From Flavobacterium quisquiliarum (GTDB taxonomy: Bacteria; Bacteroidota; Bacteroidia; Flavobacteriales; Flavobacteriaceae), in contig NZ_WWEM01000037.1 of the NCBI RefSeq assembly GCF_019308285.1, positions 213,709 to 277,708 on the forward strand: DNA of 64,000 nt, read 5' to 3'. The first letter of the stretch is position 1. Every line of letters begins with the position of its first letter. Under the pieces are notes generated by a model. That model was not told where the DNA came from. It saw nothing but the letters and a program-made list of their open reading frames with translations, and searched no databases. The position numbers were made by a program, and so were the translations under genes. This document shows, piece by piece, positions 9,613-18,719 of this stretch.

Positions 9613-9662
9613 GCAAATATATAAATTTAATTTAGAACAATTAAAAATAATCATATATTTGC
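9613..9662. promoter_or_regulatory. Mirror-image divergent promoters of the heme-uptake locus
   Basis: GCAAATATA (9613-9621) and TATATTTGC (9654-9662) are exact inverted copies. Each contains the -7 consensus TANNTTTG reading outward: minus strand 9621-9614 for the DUF6607 gene and plus strand 9654-9661 for the TonB receptor. Only 32 bp separate them, so the two -33 regions must overlap. A CAA at 9638-9640 could be the minus-strand -33 TTG. Confidence 0.65.
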
Positions 9663-9689
9663 ATCGATTATTAAGACTTAATAAAAATA

Positions 9690-11804
9690 ATGAAAATTAA
9701 AATTACCTTTTTTGCTGTGCTGTTATTTAGTACTTATTCTTTTGCCCAGCAAAGAGATACTATAAACTCGCAGGAAAAATTATCAGAAGTTGTAGTTACA
9801 GGACAGTTTGAGCCTCAGTCAATTAAAAAGTCAGTTTTTAATGTTCGAGTGATTTCAAATAAGGATATTAAAAATTTGGCTGCTAATAATTTGTCTGATG
9901 TGTTAAATCAATATTTAAATATTACAGTTAGACCCAGTGGGACAAGTGGCAGATCTACTGTTTCTTTGTTTGGATTGGATGCTCAATATTTTAAAATCCT
10001 TGTTGATAATATTCCATTGGTAAATGAAGCGGGTTTAGGTAACAACATAGATTTATCTCAAATAAATCTTGATGATGTGGAGAGAATTGAAATTGTAGAA
10101 GGTTCAATGGGAGTGGTTTACGGAGCTAATGCAGTAAGCGGAGTTTTAAATATTATTACAAAGAAATCATCAACGCATAAATGGAATATTAATGTGGCTA
10201 TTCAGGAAGAAACAATAAAAGATGAATATGCTCTCTTTGATAAAGGTCGTCATATACAATCATTAAGAGTTGCTCATACCATTAACGATAATTGGTTTGT
10301 TAGTGTTGGGGCTAATAGGAATGATTTTCAGGGTTTTTTAGATGGTAAAAACGGAAAGAATTATGATCTTAATGATCAGACTCGAGGATATAGATGGTTA
10401 CCAAAAGAACAGTTAAACGGAAATGCTTTAATTGCTTACAATAAAGGTTCGTTTAAAGTTTTCTATAAGTTTGAATATTTAGATGAAGATGTCGATTATT
10501 ATAATGCTACAGTACAATCAGGTTATAATCCAGTATTAGGATCCTATACATATGCTGATGATATGAGATATTTTACTAATAGATATTTTCACAATTTAAA
10601 TGCAACGGGAAAACTTTTTACTAGATTAAACTATAATGTTTCTCTTTCTCATCAAAAGCAAGAGCGTGATGTTGAAAGTTTTAAATATTATTTTCAAAAT
10701 AAAAATGAAAAAGAAAATACTACTGTAAAAGATCAGTCAATGGAAGTTCTTTATTCAACAGGGACTTTAAGTAACTTTTTTACAAATAAAAAATATGATC
10801 TTCAAATAGGTTATGAGTTTGTAAATAATCAGGGATATTCTTTAGTTCAGGAAGGAAATAATCTTTTTTATCCTGTTAGAAAAACGCTTGAGAATTATGA
10901 TTTCTTTGCTTCTTCAGAAATTATGGCAACAGAAAGATTTTCAATTCGTCCAGGGTTAAGATTTTCTGCGCAGTCTAAATTCAAAGATCAATATGCATCT
11001 TCTCTTAATTTAAGATATTTGTTTGATTCTGGATTAGAATTAAGAGGTTCATATGGTTCATCTTTTAGAACTCCAACTTTCGAAGAATTATATTCAAAAT
11101 TAATATTTGATGGACATTTTTTTGTGGGAAATGAAAATCTTATTCCAGAGACGAGCACTTCATTTGAAGCCAGTTTAAAAAAATCTTCTTTAATAGGTTC
11201 CGACTTAAATGTTGCTAACACATTTGCAGCAAGTTATCTGGATGTTAATGATAGAATTGATATGGCATTAACCCGATTTAATCCTGATACAGGAAATCCG
11301 GAATACCAATATATTAATATTAGTAAATACAAAATGTGGAATTTCTCTTCAATGAATCAATTTAGATATAGAGACTTAACATTTAATGTTGGTGTTGCAG
11401 TTGTTGGTGTTTCAAGGAAAATAGAAAATCAGGTATTTTCATCAGATGATAAATTTTTATACTCATTTAATATCAACAGTAGTGTTTCTTACTTTCTACA
11501 AAAATGGGGTACAATATTTTCAGCTTATTATAAATATAACGGAAAATCACAGCAGTTTATTGAAACATCCTCAGAGTATATTATATCTGATATTGATCCA
11601 AGCCATTGGCTAGATGCTAGTATTAGAAAATCATTTTTCAAGAATCAGCTTGATGTTACTTTAGGAGCCAGAAACATTTGTAATGTTACAAATGTAACCC
11701 AAACAAATACGAATCAGTCTGCGGGCCATGCGGGAGATTCACAAGTTATGCTTGCGTACGGAAGATCTTATTTTGTCAGACTTTCATATAATCTTAATCT
11801 TTAA
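9690..11804 (+). CDS. TonB-dependent receptor, probably heme/hemoprotein uptake
   Basis: This 704-residue outer-membrane receptor has a signal peptide ending SFAQ (residue 20), the TonB-box-like 'LSEVVVTGQF', a plug domain (about 40-150; 'RIEIVEGSMGVVYGANAVSGVLNI') and a barrel ending in NLNL. It lacks the CarboxypepD_reg domain seen in the other two receptors in this window. The HmuY-like lipoprotein gene follows after 18 bp, so the pair resembles HmuR-HmuY heme uptake. The classical heme-receptor motifs FRAP and NPNL are only partly visible ('SFRTPTFEELY' and 'NENL'), so the substrate is likely rather than proven. Confidence 0.88.
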   Translation: MKIKITFFAVLLFSTYSFAQQRDTINSQEKLSEVVVTGQFEPQSIKKSVFNVRVISNKDIKNLAANNLSDVLNQYLNITVRPSGTSGRSTVSLFGLDAQYFKILVDNIPLVNEAGLGNNIDLSQINLDDVERIEIVEGSMGVVYGANAVSGVLNIITKKSSTHKWNINVAIQEETIKDEYALFDKGRHIQSLRVAHTINDNWFVSVGANRNDFQGFLDGKNGKNYDLNDQTRGYRWLPKEQLNGNALIAYNKGSFKVFYKFEYLDEDVDYYNATVQSGYNPVLGSYTYADDMRYFTNRYFHNLNATGKLFTRLNYNVSLSHQKQERDVESFKYYFQNKNEKENTTVKDQSMEVLYSTGTLSNFFTNKKYDLQIGYEFVNNQGYSLVQEGNNLFYPVRKTLENYDFFASSEIMATERFSIRPGLRFSAQSKFKDQYASSLNLRYLFDSGLELRGSYGSSFRTPTFEELYSKLIFDGHFFVGNENLIPETSTSFEASLKKSSLIGSDLNVANTFAASYLDVNDRIDMALTRFNPDTGNPEYQYINISKYKMWNFSSMNQFRYRDLTFNVGVAVVGVSRKIENQVFSSDDKFLYSFNINSSVSYFLQKWGTIFSAYYKYNGKSQQFIETSSEYIISDIDPSHWLDASIRKSFFKNQLDVTLGARNICNVTNVTQTNTNQSAGHAGDSQVMLAYGRSYFVRLSYNLNL

Positions 11805-11822
11805 ACATAAACTAGAATACAA

Positions 11823-13247
11823 ATGAAAAAACTATTATTTTTATCACTTTTCGTATTATCACTGGCATCTTGTTCAAGCGATGATAATAATACGGCTGAA
11901 GTTAATGGAGTGGCTTTTGCAACTACTTCATTGAATTTAACAGCTGTAGAAACCCCTGTTGTGATTAATTTTGCTGCAGCTACTGCTTCAGCTGGATCAG
12001 TAACAGTTACATATACTGAAACAGCAGTTGCTAATGGAATTGATTATACTACTTTGCCAGCATCTGCTGCTGGAAAAATTGTTGTGCCTTTTGAAAAAGG
12101 TGTTTCGTCAGTATCTTTTACTTTTAAGAAATTAAAAGAAGCTATCGAAGGAGAAGTAAAAAATGTTGTTTTTACAATTTCTACTAATAGTATCAATGCT
12201 ATTTTGGGTGAAAATAAAACAGTACAAGTTAACTTTAATGAGACAGCTTACACAGGTGGTGTAGTATCTGCAAGTGTTGGTGGACCAAATCAGCCAAATC
12301 AGCTTTACCTTGATTTAAGTTCAGGTACATCTAAATCTGTAAATAGAGCTGCTTGGGATTTTGGATTCTATTCAGGAAGTGATTTTAGAGTTATAATAAA
12401 TGGATCTCTTAAAATGGCTGTTAAAAAATTAGAAACATCAGATATTACTTTACCTCAGGAAATTGATGCTAACGTAACTGTAGGTGCAGGAACAACATTG
12501 GCTTCAAATGGTTTTGTTGATAACCCAACTGGAGTTTTAACTGGTGCAGGAGCGGGATTTGGTACTGCTATTGCTGAAATCTCAGCTACAGATGCTGATA
12601 ACAAAGTATATCTTGTTAATATGGGAGCTTTGGTTAGTACTAAAGTTGCAGGAACAGGAGCAGTTGAAGTTGACGGGGATCCAAGAGGATGGAAAAAAGT
12701 TAGAATTTTAAGAAATGGTAGTGGATATAAAATTCAATATGCAGATTTAACTTCTACAACTTTTACAGAAAAAACAGTTTCTAAAGATACAGCTCTTAAT
12801 TTTACATTCTTTAGTCTAACTTCAGGAAATACTGTTTCTGTTGAGCCAGAAAAAGCTAAATGGGATTTGAATTTTACAGTGTTTACTAACTATCTGAACA
12901 TGGGTTCTGGTGAAGTAACTTATGGTTATTCTGACTTTATTACTACAAATTCAAGAGGAGGAGCTAAAGTGTATCAAGTTTTAGTTTCTACAGGAGGATC
13001 TTATGCAGATTTTACAAAAGCAAAAATTGTTGAAGATAGTTTTAAAGCTTCAGAAACAGACCAAAGGATAATAGGTGCAAACTGGAGAAATGGTGGTAGT
13101 CAAACAACATTGCCAAGTATTAGAACAGATCGTTTTTATGTTGTAAAAGATGCAGCAGGAAATTACTATAAAGTAAAATTCCTTACTATGCTTAATGAAG
13201 CAAGTGAAAGAGGAAATGTGACTTTGGAGTATGCTATGTTGAAATAA
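11823..13247 (+). CDS. HmuY-family heme-binding lipoprotein
   Basis: The 474-residue product has a lipobox LASC with cysteine 17. The N-terminal half resembles a Calx-beta/Ig-like domain ('TVTYTETAVANGIDYTTLPASA'-type, about 25-140). The C-terminal part begins with 'AAWDFGFYSGSDFRVIING', the pattern that opens HmuY domains. HmuY is a surface heme-binding hemophore-like lipoprotein that hands heme to a TonB receptor. It is the last gene of the two-gene unit starting at 9690 and is followed by a terminator. Confidence 0.85.
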   Translation: MKKLLFLSLFVLSLASCSSDDNNTAEVNGVAFATTSLNLTAVETPVVINFAAATASAGSVTVTYTETAVANGIDYTTLPASAAGKIVVPFEKGVSSVSFTFKKLKEAIEGEVKNVVFTISTNSINAILGENKTVQVNFNETAYTGGVVSASVGGPNQPNQLYLDLSSGTSKSVNRAAWDFGFYSGSDFRVIINGSLKMAVKKLETSDITLPQEIDANVTVGAGTTLASNGFVDNPTGVLTGAGAGFGTAIAEISATDADNKVYLVNMGALVSTKVAGTGAVEVDGDPRGWKKVRILRNGSGYKIQYADLTSTTFTEKTVSKDTALNFTFFSLTSGNTVSVEPEKAKWDLNFTVFTNYLNMGSGEVTYGYSDFITTNSRGGAKVYQVLVSTGGSYADFTKAKIVEDSFKASETDQRIIGANWRNGGSQTTLPSIRTDRFYVVKDAAGNYYKVKFLTMLNEASERGNVTLEYAMLK

Positions 13248-13258
13248 GAAATACTTAA

Positions 13259-13296
13259 TTAACCTCGGATAATTTATTATTCGAGGTTAATTTTTA
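13259..13296 (+). terminator. Terminator after HmuY-like gene
   Basis: TTAACCTCG (13259-13267) pairs with CGAGGTTAA (13282-13290), followed by a T-rich stretch. Confidence 0.75.
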
Positions 13297-13460
13297 ATCA
13301 ATAATTAATTTTAACATGAAGAGAAATATTTTTGTTTTATTGTAAGTTTTGTTTTAAGTCCATGTAATTCAGATATGGGTCTAAGATAAAATTTATTGCA
13401 TTAAATTTCTTAATTTAAAATCGAAATAATTATTTCATGTTAAAGTAATCAATCATAAAT

Positions 13461-15596
13461 ATGAAAATAAAATTACTATTATCAATATTGATGCTTTTTT
13501 GTACAAAGATAGCTTTTGCTCAAAACACAGTAACATATACCTCGTTAACTAACACTTTAAATATTAATTCTGGAGTTGAAGGAACCGTAGATGTTTTGGT
13601 GAATTGCTATGGATCTAGTAGTAATCCTATTTTTCTTGATGCATTGCAATCTTGTGGAAACAATGATGGGGTTATATCTTCGAGTTATACTAATGGAAGT
13701 ATACTTACTCCAGGACAAAATACGACTATTAGATACAAATTTAAAAAAACTGTTGCTACAGATACACAGATAGTTTATAAGTTTTCTACAAATGGAAGCT
13801 GTTTTCAGGACGAAAGTAAAATGATTAAAATTACTGTTAATTATAAAGGAACATCAACAACAAATCCGACAAATCCACCTGGAAATATAGGTAATTCAAT
13901 ACGCCCTATGTATGGTGGTTCAATTGAAACTTATGTTGGTAGTGAACAAGCAGTATCGTTTATAGGGAGTGAACTGTCAGGTTATACTAACGAATGGCAA
14001 ATACAAGACAATGTTTTAAATGGTGAATGGATTACAATACCTAATGAGACGGAACGGTATATTCACATACAAAATAGGACAAAGTCATTTTATGTAAGGA
14101 GAATTGTCAGAGCCTCAACAGGGAGTTATAATATAAGTAATGTACTTTTCTGCTATGTTTATCCAAGACTTGAAAATAATACGATTAATTTATCAGGTTC
14201 GGTAATTGAAGGAAGTACGCCAACAGGGGCGCGAAATGTATACGAATATAATTGGTATGCTTATATTTTAGAAGGCGAAGAACCTTTAATGATACAGGAA
14301 ACAACTAAAAGTCTAACCATTCCAGCTAATGTTTATCAATTTATCGAAGATGCAGGGGCAGAAAAAGCTTTTATGTACAGAAGGGTAAAGGATGAATCGG
14401 GTAACGTAAGTGCTAATCAGTATTCTAACAGTAATGTTGTAACGATTTTTCGTTCCGAATCTCTACAAAATAATACAATTGCTATAAACGGATCTACTAT
14501 TACAGGTAGTTTGCCATCAGGCGGAAATGGAACTTATGAATATGTTTGGAAATATACAAGTGAAGAGATAGGAACATTTGAGTTTGTAGGAGAGACAGGA
14601 CAAAATTTAGTACTTCCTTCTTGGGTATATAATGCCAATTTACCTATTAATGTTTATCAAGGTGTAACAGTTACTAGAACTGTAAAATCTGGAAATCGTA
14701 TTTCGTCGAGTAATATATTGACAATTCAACCTCTTCCAGGTATAGTAAATAATACAATTGCTATAAACGGATCTACTATTACAGGTAGTTTGCCATCTGG
14801 TGGAGATGGGACTTATGAGTATCTTTGGAAGTATACTAGTGAAGAAATAGGAACATTTGAATTTGTAGGAGAGACTGGGCAAAATTTAGTACTTCCTGCA
14901 TGGGTATATAATCCTAATTATCCAATAAATGTTTATAATGGTATGACTGTTATCAGAGTTGTAAAATCTAGAAATGGAATGGTATCAAGTAATACGGTGA
15001 CAATTCTACCTTATCCAGAAACAGTAAATAATACGATTGCAATAAACGGATCTACTATTACAGGTAGTTTGCCATCTGGTGGAGATGGAACTTATGAATA
15101 TGTTTGGAAGTATACTAGTGAAGAAATAGGAACATTTGAATTTGTAGGAGAGACTGGGCAAAATTTAGTACTTCCTGCATGGGTGTATAATTCAAATTTG
15201 CCTATAAATGTTTATAATGGAATGACTGTTAACAGAGTAGTAAAATCTAGAAATAGACCTTCGTCAAGTAATGTATTAACTATTCCTTCTATGAAGAGTA
15301 ATAGAATTGCTTCAAAAGAAATAAATAAGGAAAGTTTTGCTTCAGATTTAACAGTTTATCCAAACCCAACATCAGAATCGATAAACTTCGCAACCAATTT
15401 CACGACAGATAAAAATATTGAGATTATATTATATTCTGAAAAGTTAGGAAATGAAAAATCGGTTTATAAAGGAAAAGTTGCGCCAAACCAGGTAATAAAC
15501 TGGAGTATTCCAACCAACTACCAAAAAGGAATTTATTTTTATAAAATCCTTTCAGAGAATAAAGAAGTAAAATCTGGAAAACTTATATTCAATTAA
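13461..15596 (+). CDS. Secreted repeat protein with type IX secretion (por) C-terminal signal
   Basis: The 711-residue protein has a signal peptide ending IAFAQ (residue 21). From about residue 239 it contains four tandem repeats, each opening with 'NNTI': one divergent repeat of 98 residues and three of exactly 93 residues that are almost identical. The last 80 residues form a type A type IX secretion sorting domain: 'DLTVYPNPTSESINF', 'KGIYFYKIL' and a final 'SGKLIFN'. Such proteins cross the outer membrane through the T9SS and are anchored or released at the surface. The repeats are probably Ig-like units for adhesion or display. No catalytic domain is recognised. It is a single-gene unit with its own terminator. 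Confidence 0.88.
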   Translation: MKIKLLLSILMLFCTKIAFAQNTVTYTSLTNTLNINSGVEGTVDVLVNCYGSSSNPIFLDALQSCGNNDGVISSSYTNGSILTPGQNTTIRYKFKKTVATDTQIVYKFSTNGSCFQDESKMIKITVNYKGTSTTNPTNPPGNIGNSIRPMYGGSIETYVGSEQAVSFIGSELSGYTNEWQIQDNVLNGEWITIPNETERYIHIQNRTKSFYVRRIVRASTGSYNISNVLFCYVYPRLENNTINLSGSVIEGSTPTGARNVYEYNWYAYILEGEEPLMIQETTKSLTIPANVYQFIEDAGAEKAFMYRRVKDESGNVSANQYSNSNVVTIFRSESLQNNTIAINGSTITGSLPSGGNGTYEYVWKYTSEEIGTFEFVGETGQNLVLPSWVYNANLPINVYQGVTVTRTVKSGNRISSSNILTIQPLPGIVNNTIAINGSTITGSLPSGGDGTYEYLWKYTSEEIGTFEFVGETGQNLVLPAWVYNPNYPINVYNGMTVIRVVKSRNGMVSSNTVTILPYPETVNNTIAINGSTITGSLPSGGDGTYEYVWKYTSEEIGTFEFVGETGQNLVLPAWVYNSNLPINVYNGMTVNRVVKSRNRPSSSNVLTIPSMKSNRIASKEINKESFASDLTVYPNPTSESINFATNFTTDKNIEIILYSEKLGNEKSVYKGKVAPNQVINWSIPTNYQKGIYFYKILSENKEVKSGKLIFN
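14175..15305 (+). repeat. Four in-frame tandem repeats (294 + 3 x 279 bp)
   Basis: The word AATAATAC that opens each repeat occurs at 14175, 14469, 14748 and 15027. The last three periods are exactly 279 bp (93 codons). Copies two to four share long identical DNA stretches, for example around GGATCTACTATTACAGG, whereas the last third of each unit varies. The first copy is strongly diverged. Confidence 0.92.
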
Positions 15597-15655
15597 ACAG
15601 CATCAATGATTTAGTTAATCACTAGCTTTGTTTTTTTTATTTTTTTTTTGATAAG

Positions 15656-15685
15656 GAGGTTAGAATTTTTCTAACCTCTTTTTTT
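15656..15685 (+). terminator. Terminator after type IX secreted repeat protein
   Basis: GAGGTTAGA (15656-15664) pairs with TCTAACCTC (15670-15678) and is followed by seven T residues. Confidence 0.85.
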
Positions 15686-15728
15686 ATTTAGTTTCTTGTT
15701 AAAATGAATTAGAAACAAAATGTTATTC

Positions 15729-15736
15729 TATCTTTG
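15729..15736 (+). promoter_or_regulatory. Candidate -7 element for SGNH/MBOAT operon
   Basis: TATCTTTG matches TANNTTTG exactly, 86 bp before the GTG start of the first SGNH gene. The nearest TTG upstream is too far away (30 bp), so the -33 part is uncertain. Confidence 0.45.
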
Positions 15737-15821
15737 CACAAATTTTTACTGTAATAAATTAACAATAACTTAATTGGTTTAATTTTTGAATGCAGTGTTT
15801 TATACTTTTATAATTATTTAG

Positions 15822-17300
15822 GTGAATACAAAATCTTATTTTTTTCAGTCTTTTTCGATCGTTGCTTTGGCATTGGTTGCTTTTATTGGATTTAAACAAA
15901 TCCTTCCAGACAAAATATTTTCAGAAAGTAAGTTAGATTCTAAAAACATATTAATCGATAGTCTGCTTTTAGAATCTGTAGCTAAAGATTCGCTTGCTGC
16001 GGATGATGATAGTATAGCCACAAGTGAAAGAAATTTAAACAATAAGAAAATTGTTTTTGATGAAACTGAAGGGATTGAGTTTCCAGCCGAATCATTCGAA
16101 AATTATAAAGGATATCAATACCTGATTTCTTTCTATGAAAAATTATATCAGTTAGAGAAAAATCCGCAGAGCAAAGTCAGAATTGCTTATTATGGAGATT
16201 CTATGACCGATGGAGATTTGATCGTTCAGGATGTTCGTGCCAATTATCAGGAGCGTTTTGGTGGTAATGGAGTTGGCTTTGTTTCGATTACTTCAGAATC
16301 TGCTGCTTCAAGAGGTTCTGTAAAATCTACTTATTCTAAAAACTGGAAAACGCAATCGTATTTAAATGTCAAAAAACCGATCAGTCCTTTTGGAGTTAAC
16401 GGACATGTGTTTTTTGCAAACGATGCATCAAACAACACTTGGGTTCAGTACGAAGCAGGATTGAATAAAAATTGTACCACTTTAGATAATGCTACTTTGT
16501 TTTACGGACGTTCGTCTAAAACAGGGAAAGTGAATTTTATTATCGGAAAAGATACCTTAAAGAAAAGTCTTTCACCAAATAGTTTAGTGAATACTTTAAA
16601 AGTTTCTTCGGGAAGTTTAAAGGCATTCAAAGCAAATTTTGTGCATGCCGATTCAATTCCGATTTACGGTTTCAATTTTGATAACGGAATAGGAGTTCAC
16701 GTAGATAATTTTTCACAAAGAGGAAATTCAGGACTTCCAATTTCAATGTTCAATGCCGATGTGATGAGAGCATTTAATAACAATCTGAAATACGATTTAA
16801 TTATTCTGCACTACGGAACAAACGTTTTGAATTACGGTACCAAAAATTATTCATGGTATGAAAAAGGAATGACAAAAACCGTAAACAAAATCAAAGAATC
16901 TTTTCCAGGAGTTTCGATATTAATTGTTTCTACAGCAGACAAATCGACTAAATATAATTTGGAAATGAAAACCGATTCGGCCGTTGTACCTTTAATGAAG
17001 GCGCAAAAACATTATGCTTTAGAAACAGAATCTGGATTTGTAAACTTATATACTTTAATGGGCGGTGACGGATCAATGATTAAATGGGTTGACGAAGCAC
17101 CAGCGAAAGCTAATAAAGATTATACGCATTTTAACCAGCGAGGAGCAAAAGCTATCGGTAATTTGTTGTACGAACAGTTAAACAAAGGATACGAAGAATT
17201 TAAAACGCTCAGAGCAAAACGTGATGCAGAAGGAACTAAACCAAAACCAGTAAGAAGAGCCAGACCTGATTCCGTTTCAATAACAAAAGACAGTGTATGA
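15822..17300 (+). CDS. Membrane-anchored SGNH/GDSL hydrolase-fold protein
   Basis: This 492-residue protein starts with GTG and has one N-terminal membrane segment (about 10-28), so the domain lies in the periplasm. SGNH blocks are visible: 'YYGDSMTDGD' with nucleophile Ser127, 'LHYGTNV' with Asn334 and 'DYTHFN' with the Asp433/His436 pair. SGNH proteins hydrolyse esters or transfer acyl groups on glycans. It overlaps the next SGNH gene by 4 bp, and an MBOAT O-acyltransferase follows. A role in moving or removing acetyl groups on a cell-wall or surface glycan is therefore likely, as for the PatA/PatB and AlgI/AlgJ/AlgX systems. The target is an inference. Confidence 0.85.
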   Translation: MNTKSYFFQSFSIVALALVAFIGFKQILPDKIFSESKLDSKNILIDSLLLESVAKDSLAADDDSIATSERNLNNKKIVFDETEGIEFPAESFENYKGYQYLISFYEKLYQLEKNPQSKVRIAYYGDSMTDGDLIVQDVRANYQERFGGNGVGFVSITSESAASRGSVKSTYSKNWKTQSYLNVKKPISPFGVNGHVFFANDASNNTWVQYEAGLNKNCTTLDNATLFYGRSSKTGKVNFIIGKDTLKKSLSPNSLVNTLKVSSGSLKAFKANFVHADSIPIYGFNFDNGIGVHVDNFSQRGNSGLPISMFNADVMRAFNNNLKYDLIILHYGTNVLNYGTKNYSWYEKGMTKTVNKIKESFPGVSILIVSTADKSTKYNLEMKTDSAVVPLMKAQKHYALETESGFVNLYTLMGGDGSMIKWVDEAPAKANKDYTHFNQRGAKAIGNLLYEQLNKGYEEFKTLRAKRDAEGTKPKPVRRARPDSVSITKDSV

Positions 17301-18718
17301 TGAATAAACTTATTGTGTTCTTTTGTTGCCTTTTTTTTACAACAAATGAAAAGCCACCAAAAGCTAATGTAGATCCAATACCCAAAAAAATGATTCAAAA
17401 AGTTGATACCGCAAAAGCGGAAGCTCCAATAGAGGGTCAAATTTATAATGCCCAAGTTTTAAAAAGCTTTTTTGAAAAACTGGAGCAGAACGAAAGCCAG
17501 AAAAACCAGAAAATCAATATCGTTCATATTGGCGATTCTCATATCCAAGGTGATTTAATGACCAATGAGATTAGAAAGAATTTGCAGCAAAGATTTGGAA
17601 ATGCAGGAAGAGGTTTGGTGTTTCCGTATCAATTGGCAAAAACAAACGGATCTTACAACGAGCGTTTCAAATCAAATCGCGGTTGGGAAAGTTATAGAAA
17701 TATCCTTCCGTTCAAAAGTAATCCCGTTGGTTTAAGCGGTATTGGACTTTGGAGAGATTCGGGCGGATTTGTAATGGAAATGAATGTAAAAGATCCCGCT
17801 TATAATTTCAATACCATAAAAATTATAACACCTCAGAATCAAGATATGTTTGATTTGGCAGTTTCTTCCAAGATTAACTCTATTCAAACAACAGAACGAA
17901 GAGTTATAACACACAAGATTAAAAAAGGAGAAGTTCTGGGGACGATTGCTGATAAATACAATGTTTCTGTTGCTGAAATTAAAAGAGACAATCGTTTAAA
18001 ATCGAATAATATTCGCGCTGGACGAACTTTAAAAATTGCAACAAACGAAACAAGGCCAAAGACCATTTCAATGTCGGAATTTGTGCCTTTAACAATCGAG
18101 TCGGATTCCTTTTCACATTATTATAATTCGGATAATGCTTTAAGTCGAATTTTCTTGATTCCGAATAAAGAAGCTTCTAATTATGAATTAAATGGATTGG
18201 TTTTAGAAAAAGATGCTTCAGGAGTTATCTACAGCAGTATTGGAGTAAATGGTGCCAAATATTCGGATTACAATAAATATCCTTTGTTTTTTGAACAATT
18301 AAAAGCTTTGCACCCCGATTTACTTATCTTTTCATTAGGAACAAATGAAAGTTATGATCATCTGGATGCTTCAAGTTATATTAAAGAATTGCGAGATTTT
18401 ATTAGTAATATAAAAGCTCAGAAAATAGATGTGCCGATAATAGTGATGACACCGGCGCCATCTTTATTAAGAAGAAAACCGAATTATTATATTAGTGATT
18501 ATGCAAAGCAGATTATTGATACAGCTCAAAAAGACGGTTTTGCAGTCTGGGATTTATATGATGAATTTGGAGGTATGAGTGGCATCAAACAATTAAAAGT
18601 ACAAGGATTAATTGGGCCGGATTGGGTTCATTATTCCAAAAAAGGATATGAGAAACAAGGAAACTTGTTTACACAGGCGTTTTTTAAAACATACGATAAT
18701 TTTAAATTAAAGAATTAA
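17297..18718 (+). CDS. Exported SGNH hydrolase-fold protein with an inserted LysM domain
   Basis: The 473-residue product has a short N-terminal hydrophobic export segment. SGNH block I is 'HIGDSHIQGD' (Ser81), block III 'LGTNESYD' (Asn350) and block V 'DWVHYS' (Asp442/His445). A LysM domain is inserted inside the SGNH fold at about residues 205-247 ('HKIKKGEVLGTIADKYNV' to 'NIRAGRTLKIA'). LysM binds N-acetylglucosamine-containing polymers such as peptidoglycan, which points to peptidoglycan as the substrate. It sits between the first SGNH gene (4 bp overlap) and the MBOAT gene (1 bp gap), so the three are one operon. Confidence 0.88.
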   Translation: MMNKLIVFFCCLFFTTNEKPPKANVDPIPKKMIQKVDTAKAEAPIEGQIYNAQVLKSFFEKLEQNESQKNQKINIVHIGDSHIQGDLMTNEIRKNLQQRFGNAGRGLVFPYQLAKTNGSYNERFKSNRGWESYRNILPFKSNPVGLSGIGLWRDSGGFVMEMNVKDPAYNFNTIKIITPQNQDMFDLAVSSKINSIQTTERRVITHKIKKGEVLGTIADKYNVSVAEIKRDNRLKSNNIRAGRTLKIATNETRPKTISMSEFVPLTIESDSFSHYYNSDNALSRIFLIPNKEASNYELNGLVLEKDASGVIYSSIGVNGAKYSDYNKYPLFFEQLKALHPDLLIFSLGTNESYDHLDASSYIKELRDFISNIKAQKIDVPIIVMTPAPSLLRRKPNYYISDYAKQIIDTAQKDGFAVWDLYDEFGGMSGIKQLKVQGLIGPDWVHYSKKGYEKQGNLFTQAFFKTYDNFKLKN

Positions 18719-18719
18719 G

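Noticed and set aside
14640..14882. Antisense frame of 80 codons within the tandem repeats
   Set aside because: It is a by-product of the repeated coding sequence on the plus strand and shows no protein feature.
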